DNA of 11,878 nucleotides from Bacillota bacterium (GCA_023412455.1 JAEYNQ010000008.1:1-11878), one strand, 5' to 3'; shown: positions 1 to 7,700, counted from the stretch's first letter. The notes: a model not told the origin generated them from the letters alone. Made by a program: numbers and translations.

Positions 1-1685
1 CCTCTGCCTTCATCGCCTGCTCGAGCTGCCTCGATAGAAGCATTAAGAGCTAATAGGTTGGTTTGGTCCGAAATATCTACAATCTCAGTAGAAGCTTTAG
101 AGAATGCATTAAGCTTTAATGAAATACTGGAAATGCTTTCTTTTAGAGTAGATGTAGTATTTAATATGGAACTGCTTTCTTCTTGGATTTTACTAATAAG
201 TAAGGCATTTTCTTGGTTTCCAGTTGTAACATCTTGAATACTAGAGAGAATAACGTCTACTTGTTTCTTTAAGCTCTCAGCCTGTTTTAAACGTTCTTCT
301 GTAAGGGCTTGCACTTGATCTAATAAGTCGATTTGTTGAGCCTGTTCGGCAATGGTTTTTTGTTCAAACTTGACCTCTTCTTTATTGTAATCAATACAGT
401 TTGAAAATACATTAAGTTTGTTGTGGATAGCAACGGCCATTTCATGACAGGAGGAGTAACCACAAGAAGAACAGTTAAGGTTACGATGGGCAGGAGTTGT
501 TTTATTCAGTTGATTATAAATGGTGTCTAGCTCAGCTTCTGTGGGCTCTAGAAGAGGAGGCACCTTCTTAGAAGAACTATAAGTGCGCATGAAGTCCTCT
601 AGCTTAAACTGCTTATCGAAGTTTTTAAAATACTCATTCACTTTTTTAGAAAAGAGTTTCTTCCCCTTTTCTTCTAGTTTTTCTTCTTTAGCAGTATTTA
701 GTAGATAGTCTGCCGTATGAAAATCCCTTAAGCTTGTATCTTGAGAGAAAGAAGTAGCAGTTCCATAGTTACAGCCATAAGAACAATTGAGAACATCTAC
801 AAGAAAGGGGAGTGTTTGAATATTGGAAACATTTTGGGTGTAATAATGAAGATAAGAGTAGACATGGTGAGGACCTTCGAGTTGCTTAATCCATTCTTTT
901 TTTGTATGAGCTTCTACATTTTCTTTTAAACCACCAGGTCGGCTAAAGAGAAGACCTAGACTACAACCTGGGTCATCAAAATCAGAAGCAGGGAAGGCGT
1001 GAAGATTAACATGGTTTTCTTCTAAATAATGTATAAGCTTTTCAAAAGTCACATTATATTTAATGATGCCTTTTGTATGAGGGTCCTGGATTTCATCCTC
1101 CTTACTAATACAAGGAGATAAAAAGGCAATATCCTCCGTTATTCCAGCATAATGTTTCATATAAATACCTGTACAAAGCAGGGGACTATGAATAGGAGCC
1201 AGAGAGGGAATAAGTTCAGGTAGGTATTTTTCTACATAATTAACAATACATGGACAGGGCTGAGAAATGAAGGATTTAAGCTTCTTTTGCTCAGCTATAC
1301 GTAGGTATCCCCAAACCGTAATATCTGCACCAAAAGAAACATCATAAATAAGAGAAACACCTAGAGATTTAAGGTAACTAAACAACTTTTTGTACTCAGG
1401 AAAGTTAATGCGAATAGCAGGAGCTACTACTAGAGCAAGGGATTTACCCTTCTTTAGATCCTCAAAAAAGGTCTCCGTATCATCAATATAATAGCGAGCT
1501 TCTTGATCACAAGCCTTCAAACATTCCCCACAGTGAATGCATCGTTCTGGGTTGAGTTTTACTTTGTTCTTGTTCTCTACGATATAGGCCATATTAGCCC
1601 CTTCTACAGGACAGCATCGCACACATTTGTTACATCCAATACATTTTTCTTCATCTAAGTAAATGAGAATCTGCTTAGTATCCAT
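1..1685 (-). CDS. [FeFe]-hydrogenase-like / methyl-accepting chemotaxis fusion protein (C-terminus beyond window)
   Basis: The gene reads leftwards from ATG at 1685, with GGAGG about 5 bases upstream, and stays open for 561 codons to the window edge, so the 3' end is missing. Domains seen in order are as follows. First, a 2[4Fe-4S] ferredoxin has Cys15/18/21/25 and Cys49/52/55/59. Second, an [FeFe]-hydrogenase large-subunit domain has three H-cluster motifs: QPCPC (Cys144, Cys146), SPCISKEDE (Cys192, Lys195, Glu198) and CSYGC (Cys301, Cys305). Third, a C-X2-C-X4-C-X16-C Fe-S motif lies at Cys405/408/413/430. Fourth, a helical stretch leads into the MCP hairpin tip (QTNLLALNASIEAARAG, about 540-556). 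No signal peptide or membrane segment is visible, so it should be cytoplasmic. The proton-shuttle Cys of active hydrogenases (TSCCP) is replaced by Pro and the GGG of motif L3 is lost. I infer a sensor that relays H2 or redox state to chemotaxis rather than a bulk hydrogenase. Turnover cannot be excluded. Confidence 0.85.
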   Translation of the reverse strand, partial: MDTKQILIYLDEEKCIGCNKCVRCCPVEGANMAYIVENKNKVKLNPERCIHCGECLKACDQEARYYIDDTETFFEDLKKGKSLALVVAPAIRINFPEYKKLFSYLKSLGVSLIYDVSFGADITVWGYLRIAEQKKLKSFISQPCPCIVNYVEKYLPELIPSLAPIHSPLLCTGIYMKHYAGITEDIAFLSPCISKEDEIQDPHTKGIIKYNVTFEKLIHYLEENHVNLHAFPASDFDDPGCSLGLLFSRPGGLKENVEAHTKKEWIKQLEGPHHVYSYLHYYTQNVSNIQTLPFLVDVLNCSYGCNYGTATSFSQDTSLRDFHTADYLLNTAKEEKLEEKGKKLFSKKVNEYFKNFDKQFKLEDFMRTYSSSKKVPPLLEPTEAELDTIYNQLNKTTPAHRNLNCSSCGYSSCHEMAVAIHNKLNVFSNCIDYNKEEVKFEQKTIAEQAQQIDLLDQVQALTEERLKQAESLKKQVDVILSSIQDVTTGNQENALLISKIQEESSSILNTTSTLKESISSISLKLNAFSKASTEIVDISDQTNLLALNASIEAARAGDEGR

Positions 1686-1730
1686 AATAAAACCTCCACT
1701 ATTCGATAGTAATCTACAATTTTTGGTTTT

Positions 1731-1736
1731 ATTATA
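1731..1736 (-). promoter_or_regulatory. Possible -10 box for the hydrogenase/MCP gene
   Basis: A perfect TATAAT reads on the minus strand 46 bases upstream of the ATG at 1685. No convincing -35 box lies 16-18 bases further upstream. The 159-base gap to the AraC gene holds no clear rho-independent terminator, so readthrough from the AraC gene is also possible. Confidence 0.3.
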
Positions 1737-1844
1737 CTACATAAAAAATAAAATAGATTAAAAATACTAAAATTCGTATAAAATTTACAAATTACTAAAT
1801 CTGTAGAAGTGGAAATTAAACATATTATTCACTTGGGCCATCCT

Positions 1845-2732
1845 TTAAGTGAGTTTGAAATCTTGAGGAAGCTTATGTTGCTCTTTAAATTCCTTTGGAG
1901 AGAGGCCATATTCCTTTTTAAAGGCACGATAAAAGCTGGTGTAGTCTTTAAAACCGTATTGCTGATAAATTTGGTTAAGGGGAACACCTGATAGAATACT
2001 GTTTTTGCTAGCATGAATACGTTTTTTAATAATGTACTGATGAAGAGAAATACCCATATTATCTTTGAAAATATGAGAGATATGGTATTTACTGGTATAA
2101 AAAAATTCAGAAAGCGTATCTAATCCCAAGTCTTCCCCTAAGTGATTGTTGATATAGTCGCAAATGCTGAGATAAAGGGTATTACCGTAGGAGGGTGAAA
2201 CTTGATGGAGGATATTATAGGTAATACGATTAAGCTGCATTAGGAAGGAGGACAAAAGCAAGTGGAGATGGGTTTTACGAAAGGGATGAGGACTATGTGT
2301 AGCTTCTAACAATTCTAATAAAGTCCCTTGCACTTGCTGGTGCGTAATGTAATCTAATCGATAATGGTAGCTTTGTGTTTGCAGTACATGGTCAAAGCTG
2401 TAGGCAAAGTCGATAGCGTTTTTGCAGAGCCTATTATAATACGTCTTATTGATCCAAAGGATAAGGCGACGATAAGGCGTTTCATAGGATTTAAAGATAG
2501 GCTGATGGGGCTTGCCTGGTGGAATAAGAAGATAATCACCATATTGTAGGTCATAATACCTTTTGTCGATTTGATAGCGCACATCACCTTCTATAAAAAA
2601 GTAGATCTCATAGTAGTCATGGGTATGAGCAGAAACAGGGTCAAGATGCATATCGTTATAATAAAAGATTTCAAAGTCAGAGGATTGCATATATTGTCTT
2701 GTGTTGAAGGCGGTGTAAAGTTCTTTGTGCAT
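1845..2732 (-). CDS. AraC-family transcriptional regulator, probable hexuronate regulator
   Basis: A 295-residue protein with standard two-domain AraC architecture. The N-terminal half is a cupin-like sensory domain with an HTHDYYEI stretch at residues 36-43 and a PPGKPH turn near 72-77, both typical of sugar-responsive members. The C-terminal domain (about 190-285) carries two helix-turn-helix units, about 204-228 and 252-276, the second followed by the family signature GLSPKEF. The start at 2732 is supported by GAGGT six bases upstream. The gene is divergent from uxuA with 187 bases between the two ATGs, the usual arrangement for a local activator, so I infer that it senses a hexuronate or a catabolic intermediate. 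The family assignment is firm. The ligand is inferred from context only. Confidence 0.9.
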   Translation of the reverse strand: MHKELYTAFNTRQYMQSSDFEIFYYNDMHLDPVSAHTHDYYEIYFFIEGDVRYQIDKRYYDLQYGDYLLIPPGKPHQPIFKSYETPYRRLILWINKTYYNRLCKNAIDFAYSFDHVLQTQSYHYRLDYITHQQVQGTLLELLEATHSPHPFRKTHLHLLLSSFLMQLNRITYNILHQVSPSYGNTLYLSICDYINNHLGEDLGLDTLSEFFYTSKYHISHIFKDNMGISLHQYIIKKRIHASKNSILSGVPLNQIYQQYGFKDYTSFYRAFKKEYGLSPKEFKEQHKLPQDFKLT

Positions 2733-2793
2733 AATAATACCTCATAATAGAATGTAGTGAATTTTGCTAAAAGCAACCACTGTTTTAAGTGAA

Positions 2794-2822
2794 ATTATAA
2801 TAAGTATAACTAAAAATAGCAA
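2794..2822 (-). promoter_or_regulatory. Promoter of the AraC-family gene
   Basis: On the minus strand TTGCTA (2822-2817) is followed after 17 bases by a perfect TATAAT (2799-2794), about 60 bases upstream of the start codon. The -35 matches consensus at four of six positions. Its spacing makes this the best promoter for the regulator. Confidence 0.55.
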
Positions 2823-2829
2823 GTTTTGC
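2819..2829. promoter_or_regulatory. Short inverted repeat GCAA-GTT-TTGC, candidate operator
   Basis: A perfect 4-base inverted repeat with a 3-base centre overlaps the -35 region of the AraC-gene promoter. A related repeat, TTGCT-AAA-AGCAA, lies at 2764-2776 in the regulator's own 5' leader. The location suits autoregulation, but such short repeats occur by chance in AT-rich DNA, so this is only a candidate. Confidence 0.25.
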
Positions 2830-2851
2830 AATGTTGACAGCAACTATACCA

Positions 2852-2880
2852 ATGGTGTTTAGAGTCGGATGACCTATAAT
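2852..2880 (+). promoter_or_regulatory. Candidate activator-dependent promoter of the uxuA operon
   Basis: A perfect TATAAT lies at 2875-2880, 40 bases before the uxuA ATG. At 17-base spacing the -35 position (2852-2857, ATGGTG) is poor. A perfect TTGACA at 2834-2839 is too far away to pair with it. A good -10 with a weak -35 is what one expects of a promoter that needs an AraC-type activator bound just upstream. Confidence 0.45.
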
Positions 2881-2919
2881 AAAGGTATATTAAATACGTT
2901 TATTAATGGAGGAACTAAA

Positions 2920-3969
2920 ATGAAATTATCATTTAGATGGTACGGCGAAGACGACAAAGTAACTTTACAAAATATCAGACAAATCCCAGGCATGCATTCC
3001 ATTGTCACAGCAGTATATGATGTGCCAGTAGGAGAAGTATGGCCTAGAGAAAGTATTGCTAGACTTAAAAAATTAACAGAGGAAAATGGGTTAGCTTTTG
3101 ATGTGATTGAAAGTGTACCTGTACATGAAGATATTAAACTTGGTAAACCATCAAGAGATAAATACATTGCCAATTACTGTGAAAACATTAGACGTTTAGG
3201 AGAAGCAGGGGTTCAATGTATTTGTTATAACTTTATGCCAGTATTTGACTGGACACGTACGCAACTTGACCACGTGTTACCAGATGGTTCGACTTCTTTA
3301 GTTTATTACCAAGACCAAGTAGATGCTGTTAATCCATTAGAAAGTGACAGTGATTTAACCCTTCCAGGTTGGGACTCAAGCTACACAAGAGATGAACTTA
3401 AAAATGTAGTAGCGGAATACAATGCCATGACAGAAGATAACCTTTGGGATAACCTAAAATACTTCTTAGAAGCTATTATCCCTGTTGCCGCAGAGTGCAA
3501 CATTAACATGGCCATTCATGAAGATGATCCATGCTGGAGTATCTTTGGCCTTCCAAGAATCATCACCTGTGAAGAAAATCTTGACCGTTTCTTAAAACTT
3601 GTAGATGATCCTCACAATGGAATCACTCTTTGTGCAGGTTCTTTAGGTTGTTCAAACCAAAATGATGTGGCAAAAATGGCAGCTAAATATGCAGCAATGG
3701 GAAGAATCCACTTCGTACACATGAGAAATGTAGCTATTCTTGAGAATGGTTTTGAGGAAAGAGCTCACTTATCTAGCTGTGGTTCACTAGATATGTTTGC
3801 TATTATGAAAGCTTTATATGACAATGGCTTTACAGGTTATGTAAGACCAGACCACGGACGTATGATCTGGGGTGAAACAGGTCGTGCAGGTTATGGCTTA
3901 TATGATAGAGCCTTAGGCGCAACTTACTTAAATGGTCTATGGGAAGCTATTGAAAAAATGAGTAAATAA
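2920..3969 (+). CDS. uxuA: D-mannonate dehydratase
   Basis: The enzyme dehydrates D-mannonate to 2-keto-3-deoxy-D-gluconate in glucuronate catabolism; it is metal dependent and cytosolic. The 349-residue length is that of the shorter Gram-positive form. The N-terminus MKLSFRWYGEDD and the segments IHEDDPCWSIFGLPR and RPDHGR are typical of UxuA. The four expected metal ligands are all present: His200, Cys238, His267 and Asp311. They fall one position later than the ligands I recall for the Streptococcus suis enzyme. I chose ATG 2920 because GGAGG sits at 2908-2912 just before it. An in-frame ATG at 2869 lies upstream of the apparent -10 box and so is probably not transcribed. It is the first gene of a two-gene operon with the oxidoreductase at 4078 and is divergent from the AraC regulator. 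Confidence 0.95.
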   Translation: MKLSFRWYGEDDKVTLQNIRQIPGMHSIVTAVYDVPVGEVWPRESIARLKKLTEENGLAFDVIESVPVHEDIKLGKPSRDKYIANYCENIRRLGEAGVQCICYNFMPVFDWTRTQLDHVLPDGSTSLVYYQDQVDAVNPLESDSDLTLPGWDSSYTRDELKNVVAEYNAMTEDNLWDNLKYFLEAIIPVAAECNINMAIHEDDPCWSIFGLPRIITCEENLDRFLKLVDDPHNGITLCAGSLGCSNQNDVAKMAAKYAAMGRIHFVHMRNVAILENGFEERAHLSSCGSLDMFAIMKALYDNGFTGYVRPDHGRMIWGETGRAGYGLYDRALGATYLNGLWEAIEKMSK

Positions 3970-3978
3970 GCTTATATA

Positions 3979-4020
3979 TTCTGAAGTGCAGCTTAAGGCA
4001 AGGACCATAGGCTGCCAGAA
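3979..4020 (+). other. Intercistronic hairpin between uxuA and the SDR gene
   Basis: TTCTG (3979-3983) pairs with CAGAA (4016-4020) and GCAGC (3988-3992) pairs with GCTGC (4011-4015), leaving an 18-base loop and a 4-base bulge on the left arm. There is no T-tract, so it is not a classical terminator. It could set the 3' end of processed uxuA mRNA or tune its stability. Confidence 0.4.
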
Positions 4021-4077
4021 TAGATAGCATAATAAATAAGAAGTCATATAAACTGTCTAAGAAAAGAGGTAAGTGAA

Positions 4078-4926
4078 ATGAGTTTAGCATTTGGAACAGA
4101 TTTAAGTGGAAAAGTAGCGGTTGTAACTGGAGCAGGCGGTGTACTTTGTGGTATGTTCGCTAAAACTCTTGCAAAAGCAGGAGCAAAGGTAGCCGTTCTT
4201 GACCTTAACGAAGAAGCAGCTGGGAGCGTAGCAGCTGAAATCGTAGCAGAAGGTGGCGTAGCAAAAGCATACAAAGCCAATGTACTAGATAAAGCTAATC
4301 TTGAAGAAGTACATGCAAAAGTATTAGTAGATTTAGGCCCATGTGACCTTCTATTAAATGGAGCAGGTGGCAACAACCCACGGGCCACAACAACAAAAGA
4401 ATACTTTGAAATAGGCGATATCGAAGCAGATACCATTTCATTCTTTGATTTAGATCAAGCAGGTGTAGAATTTGTTTTTAACTTAAACTTCATTGGAACA
4501 CTTCTTCCATCACAAGTTTTTGCAAAAGACATGGTAGGTAGAGAAGGCTGCAACATTATCAATGTTTCTTCAATGAATGCCTATACACCACTTACTAAGA
4601 TTCCAGCTTATAGTGGGGCAAAGGCAGCCATTAGCAACTTTACACAATGGTTAGCTGTACATTTCTCAAAAGTGGGCATCCGTGTGAATGCTATTGCACC
4701 AGGTTTCTTTGTAACCAAACAAAACGAAAAACTTTTATTCAACGAAGATGGTACACCAACTGCTCGTTCACAAAAAATCTTAAATGCCACACCAATGGGA
4801 CGTTATGGTGAAGCAGAAGAATTAAACGGAGCTTTATTATTCCTTACAAACAATGCAGCAGCAGGCTTTGTAACAGGGATTGTTATACCAGTAGATGGTG
4901 GTTTCTCAGCTTACTCTGGCGTATAA
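4078..4926 (+). CDS. uxuB: SDR-family fructuronate reductase / D-mannonate oxidoreductase
   Basis: A 282-residue short-chain dehydrogenase/reductase. The Rossmann cofactor motif TGAGGVLCG is at 17-25, an NGAGG form of the NNAG motif follows strand 4, and the catalytic triad is Ser165, Tyr178 and Lys182 (YSGAK). The C-terminal VDGGFSAYSG is usual for the family. The family fixes the chemistry as NAD(P)-dependent alcohol/ketone interconversion. Its place directly behind uxuA points to D-fructuronate/D-mannonate, as in Gram-positive bacteria that use an SDR instead of the long-chain E. coli UxuB. The start is supported by AGAGGT seven bases upstream. The isomerase (uxaC) and the KDG kinase/aldolase genes are not adjacent and must lie elsewhere. 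The SDR family is certain; the substrate is inferred from the neighbour. Confidence 0.82.
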   Translation: MSLAFGTDLSGKVAVVTGAGGVLCGMFAKTLAKAGAKVAVLDLNEEAAGSVAAEIVAEGGVAKAYKANVLDKANLEEVHAKVLVDLGPCDLLLNGAGGNNPRATTTKEYFEIGDIEADTISFFDLDQAGVEFVFNLNFIGTLLPSQVFAKDMVGREGCNIINVSSMNAYTPLTKIPAYSGAKAAISNFTQWLAVHFSKVGIRVNAIAPGFFVTKQNEKLLFNEDGTPTARSQKILNATPMGRYGEAEELNGALLFLTNNAAAGFVTGIVIPVDGGFSAYSGV

Positions 4927-4941
4927 GAGAAACCATGAATT

Positions 4942-4993
4942 AAAAAAACCTATAGGGTAGACAGTAAAGAAGGTCTACTCTATAGGTTTTTTT
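4942..4993. terminator. Strong bidirectional rho-independent terminator
   Basis: The arms at 4942-4962 and 4973-4993 pair along their whole length, with one G-T wobble and a 10-base loop. The left arm starts with seven A and the right arm ends with seven T, so it works in both directions. It ends the uxuA-uxuB operon on the plus strand and the convergent chemoreceptor gene on the minus strand. Confidence 0.93.
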
Positions 4994-5036
4994 GATAGTT
5001 AGTAAGATTCACACGATTGAATTAATAGGATGTCAT

Positions 5037-7121
5037 TTAAACCTTGAAGATTTGAATGGATTTTTGTAACTCTTCCATGGCTTGAGTAAGTTTAACAGAA
5101 AGCTGAGATAGGTTTTGCATAACACCTTTTTGTTCTTCTGTTAAAGCACTTATTTCTTCAGTAGTAGCTGCTGATTCTTCTGTAACAGAAGCAATACTTT
5201 CTATTTTGGTAGAGGTCTGAGCTTTTAGGTGTTCCATTTGATGAGTTTCTTGAGTAATATTTTCTAGCCCAAGAGTAATCTGCTGTAAAAGGTCAATAAT
5301 TTGTTTAAAGAGCCCAGAAGCTTTTTCAACAGATTCTTGCTGATTATCAAAGACTGCCTTAGATTTTTTAATTAATTCAGTGGTACTATCTGTTTTTTGG
5401 CCTATCTTAGTAAGAGCTTGTCTCACATTGACTGTAGAGCTCTTTGATTGTTCAGATAAGGTGCGAACTTCTTGAGCCACTACGGCGAATCCTTTACCTG
5501 CTTCACCAGCCCTGGCAGCCTCAATGCTAGCATTAAGTGCAAGAAGGTTGGTTTGTTCACTAATTCCATCTAAAAGTTGCATAACATTTTCAATACCACG
5601 ATTAAGTTGTCCAAGTTCTAAGATGCTTGTATTAATATCATTAGAAATGGCTATAGAAGAAGACATGGTATCATTAAGGTGAGAGATCGCTTGGGTAGCT
5701 TGCTGAATCATGGTTGTGGCACCTTCTGCATTCCTATAGATGGCATTGGACTTATCAGATACAGTTTGAATGCTATGAGATAAGGTGGACATGGAAGAGG
5801 TACTTTCCTGTGCGTCTTGTGCTTGCTGAGTAGTTCCTTGGGCAATGTCTTCTACAGAGTGAGCTAGTTCGTTAAAGGTATCTACAGATTGTTTAGCAGA
5901 CTCAGCTAAGACCTCACTATCTTTAAGGGTATCTACGATAACAGTTTGCGTCTGCTTTAAAAGACCATGCATATTACTTACCATTACATTAAAGCTTTGA
6001 CAGAGTTGAGTAATTTCATTATGTCCAGTAGGGGTGATAGATACAGTTAAATCTCCTTGCTCTGTTTGTTTCATAAGGTTCATAAGTTTTAAAATAGGAC
6101 GAGAAAAACGATGAGCAAAGCCAAGTCCCACGAGGATAGCTAAAATACCTGTAACACAAATCAAGGACCAAGTAAGGAGCTTGGCAGCACGCAGTTGACT
6201 GGTAAGAGAAGTGGTAGGTGTTTTTGCTGCTAGTATCCAGCCATTAGAAAGTGTTACATAAGTGACTAGATTAGAGTCTAAAGTTGTAGAGTTAAAAGCC
6301 TCTTGTGTATTAATAGTAGACCAAAAGTCATCATTGATGGTTGTCTCTTCAGGAAGGTTAGTATAAAGTAGGTTTTTATTTGGATCTAGAAGGACTAAAA
6401 GGGAATTTTCTAAGAGTTCGATATCATTTAAAGTAGAAGTAAGTTCTGGGATATTGATAGTTGCACAAAACATACCTTCAGAATCCTTAACCTTACCCAT
6501 AGACTTTAAGATATATAATTGGTCAGCGGTGGAGCCTAAACCATATTGCCAATTAACACTGTTTCCAACATCTAAGTCAAAAACGAGAGATAAATTCTCT
6601 GTAGAGGAATAAGAGGAAGAGCTAGTAAAACTTTCACCATTATCAGAAACAATAGATACAGAGCCAAAGATTTTATAGAGAGAGACGAGAGAGACCAGTT
6701 CGGTTTGTAAAGTATTTCTGGCTTTTATTTTTGTTAATACATCAGAAGAAAAACATTGAGAGAATGTAGAACTTTTGGTGGTAACTGTAAGGATAAAATC
6801 TATAACTTTACTTTCGACACTATCAATAGAAGATTCCATGTTATTAGCAGCTTGCTTAATAGTTTGAGCTGTCAACTGGGAAGCGGTGTTAGAAAGGGCT
6901 TGTTCAGAGACAGAAGCAGAAATCAAATTTACAATAAGTAAAGGGATAATAGCAAAACTAATACACATTCCCACCAAGTTGAATTTTATAGAAATAAATT
7001 TAGGTTTAGCATGTTTATTAGAGGCTGAAGGTGAAGTCACAGGAGGTTTAAGATTTTTTTTTGTAGAAGAAGAAAATTTTAAACTAGTCTTTGATGACGC
7101 CTTTTTATTAAATAGAACCAT
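5037..7121 (-). CDS. Membrane-bound methyl-accepting chemotaxis protein (Cache-like sensor, HAMP, MCP domain)
   Basis: A 694-residue chemoreceptor. A basic, serine-rich cytoplasmic tail of about 45 residues precedes TM1 (about 47-70). An extracellular domain of about 240 residues follows; its pattern resembles a double Cache fold, though I could not confirm this. TM2 is at about 313-335, then a HAMP domain begins with HRFSRPI (337-343). The long cytoplasmic helical hairpin has its conserved tip at about 525-560 (NLLALNASIEAARAGEAGKG, Glu534). No C-terminal NWETF-like tether is present. The start at 7121 has AAAGGG nine bases upstream. It converges on the hexuronate operon and shares its terminator. 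The ligand is unknown; a sugar-acid stimulus is only a guess from position. Confidence 0.93.
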   Translation of the reverse strand: MVLFNKKASSKTSLKFSSSTKKNLKPPVTSPSASNKHAKPKFISIKFNLVGMCISFAIIPLLIVNLISASVSEQALSNTASQLTAQTIKQAANNMESSIDSVESKVIDFILTVTTKSSTFSQCFSSDVLTKIKARNTLQTELVSLVSLYKIFGSVSIVSDNGESFTSSSSYSSTENLSLVFDLDVGNSVNWQYGLGSTADQLYILKSMGKVKDSEGMFCATINIPELTSTLNDIELLENSLLVLLDPNKNLLYTNLPEETTINDDFWSTINTQEAFNSTTLDSNLVTYVTLSNGWILAAKTPTTSLTSQLRAAKLLTWSLICVTGILAILVGLGFAHRFSRPILKLMNLMKQTEQGDLTVSITPTGHNEITQLCQSFNVMVSNMHGLLKQTQTVIVDTLKDSEVLAESAKQSVDTFNELAHSVEDIAQGTTQQAQDAQESTSSMSTLSHSIQTVSDKSNAIYRNAEGATTMIQQATQAISHLNDTMSSSIAISNDINTSILELGQLNRGIENVMQLLDGISEQTNLLALNASIEAARAGEAGKGFAVVAQEVRTLSEQSKSSTVNVRQALTKIGQKTDSTTELIKKSKAVFDNQQESVEKASGLFKQIIDLLQQITLGLENITQETHQMEHLKAQTSTKIESIASVTEESAATTEEISALTEEQKGVMQNLSQLSVKLTQAMEELQKSIQIFKV

Positions 7122-7172
7122 GGGGCAACACCCTTTCTAAATGGAGTAGAGTTTCTTGTACTTGATGACAAT

Positions 7173-7181
7173 ATTATACCA
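7173..7181 (-). promoter_or_regulatory. Extended -10 promoter of the chemoreceptor gene
   Basis: The minus strand reads TGG-TATAAT here, an extended -10 element about 50 bases upstream of the ATG at 7121. No good -35 is at 17 bases. The AT-rich stretch from 7182 to 7369 shows no gene or other clear feature. Confidence 0.45.
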
Positions 7182-7369
7182 CAAGACAACCGGCAATTAA
7201 ATTAAATATATAAATTTTATGATAAGTATATAAAAATAAATAAAATTCTTGTAAATTTATACTATTTTGGTGGGATATACTTACTATAAATTGTTAATAA
7301 TTATCATATATTTAACTTCCATATACTTTGAAGCATCAAAAATATTAATCTTAGAATATAAAAAAATAG

Positions 7370-7398
7370 TTGACAAATAATTCTAACTATAATAATAT
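7370..7398 (+). promoter_or_regulatory. Promoter of the trpB T-box transcript
   Basis: A perfect TTGACA (7370-7375) is followed after 17 bases by TAATAT (7393-7398). Transcription would begin near 7405, about 35 bases before T-box Stem I. Confidence 0.8.
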
Positions 7399-7442
7399 AT
7401 TATATAATTAAATCAGAAGTAAAAGTCTAGGAACAAAAGGAG

Positions 7443-7700
7443 TACTTATAACGAAGTGTTACAGCGAGTCGGCGTTTGGTGTGAGGTCCGATACAGGGGA
7501 GTATAAGGAATGGGTTTGGGAGACGCTTGGTGAAGTTATAAGTAGCCAATGCCGTAGGTTCTACGTTATAAGAACAAGATATCGTATTTAGTATACCGTA
7601 TCTGTAAGAGATATGTACTTTGGCCTTTGGTCTAGGTACATAATTTGGGTGGCACCGCGAGCTATATCGTCCCAAGAGAGGGAGAAGATATAGTTTTTTT
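7443..7700 (+). promoter_or_regulatory. T-box leader, tRNA-Trp specific
   Basis: A complete T-box riboswitch. Stem I has a perfect 10-base-pair base (7443-7452 with 7535-7544), an AGCGAG element at 7463-7468 and a GGTG/TCCGA distal part. A TGG triplet at 7528-7530 lies in the internal loop just above the basal stem, where the specifier codon belongs; another TGG at 7517-7519 is less well placed. Stem III is at 7614-7640. The T-box core spans 7645-7661. The antiterminator pairs TTGGG (7645-7649) with CCCAA (7671-7675) and GCGA (7657-7660) with TCGT (7667-7670), leaving the exact seven-base bulge TGGCACC. Bulge bases TGGC would pair with the 3' end GCCA, matching the G73 discriminator of bacterial tRNA-Trp. 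Uncharged tRNA-Trp should therefore switch on trpB. Confidence 0.93.
7662..7700 (+). terminator. T-box-controlled intrinsic terminator
   Basis: CTATATC (7662-7668) pairs with GATATAG (7687-7693) and TCCC (7670-7673) with GGGA (7680-7683), followed by seven T. The left arm and the CCC are also needed by the antiterminator, so the two structures exclude each other. Confidence 0.92.

Noticed and set aside
2869..2919. Upstream in-frame ATG extending uxuA by 17 residues
   Set aside because: The ATG precedes the -10 box TATAAT at 2875-2880, has no ribosome site, and the added residues do not resemble UxuA; GGAGG before 2920 decides the start.
7182..7260. Sigma-D-type motility promoter for the chemoreceptor (a GCCGG motif on the minus strand)
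   Set aside because: Only GCCG of the -10 matches and no TAAA lies at the required 15-base spacing; the extended -10 TGGTATAAT is better.
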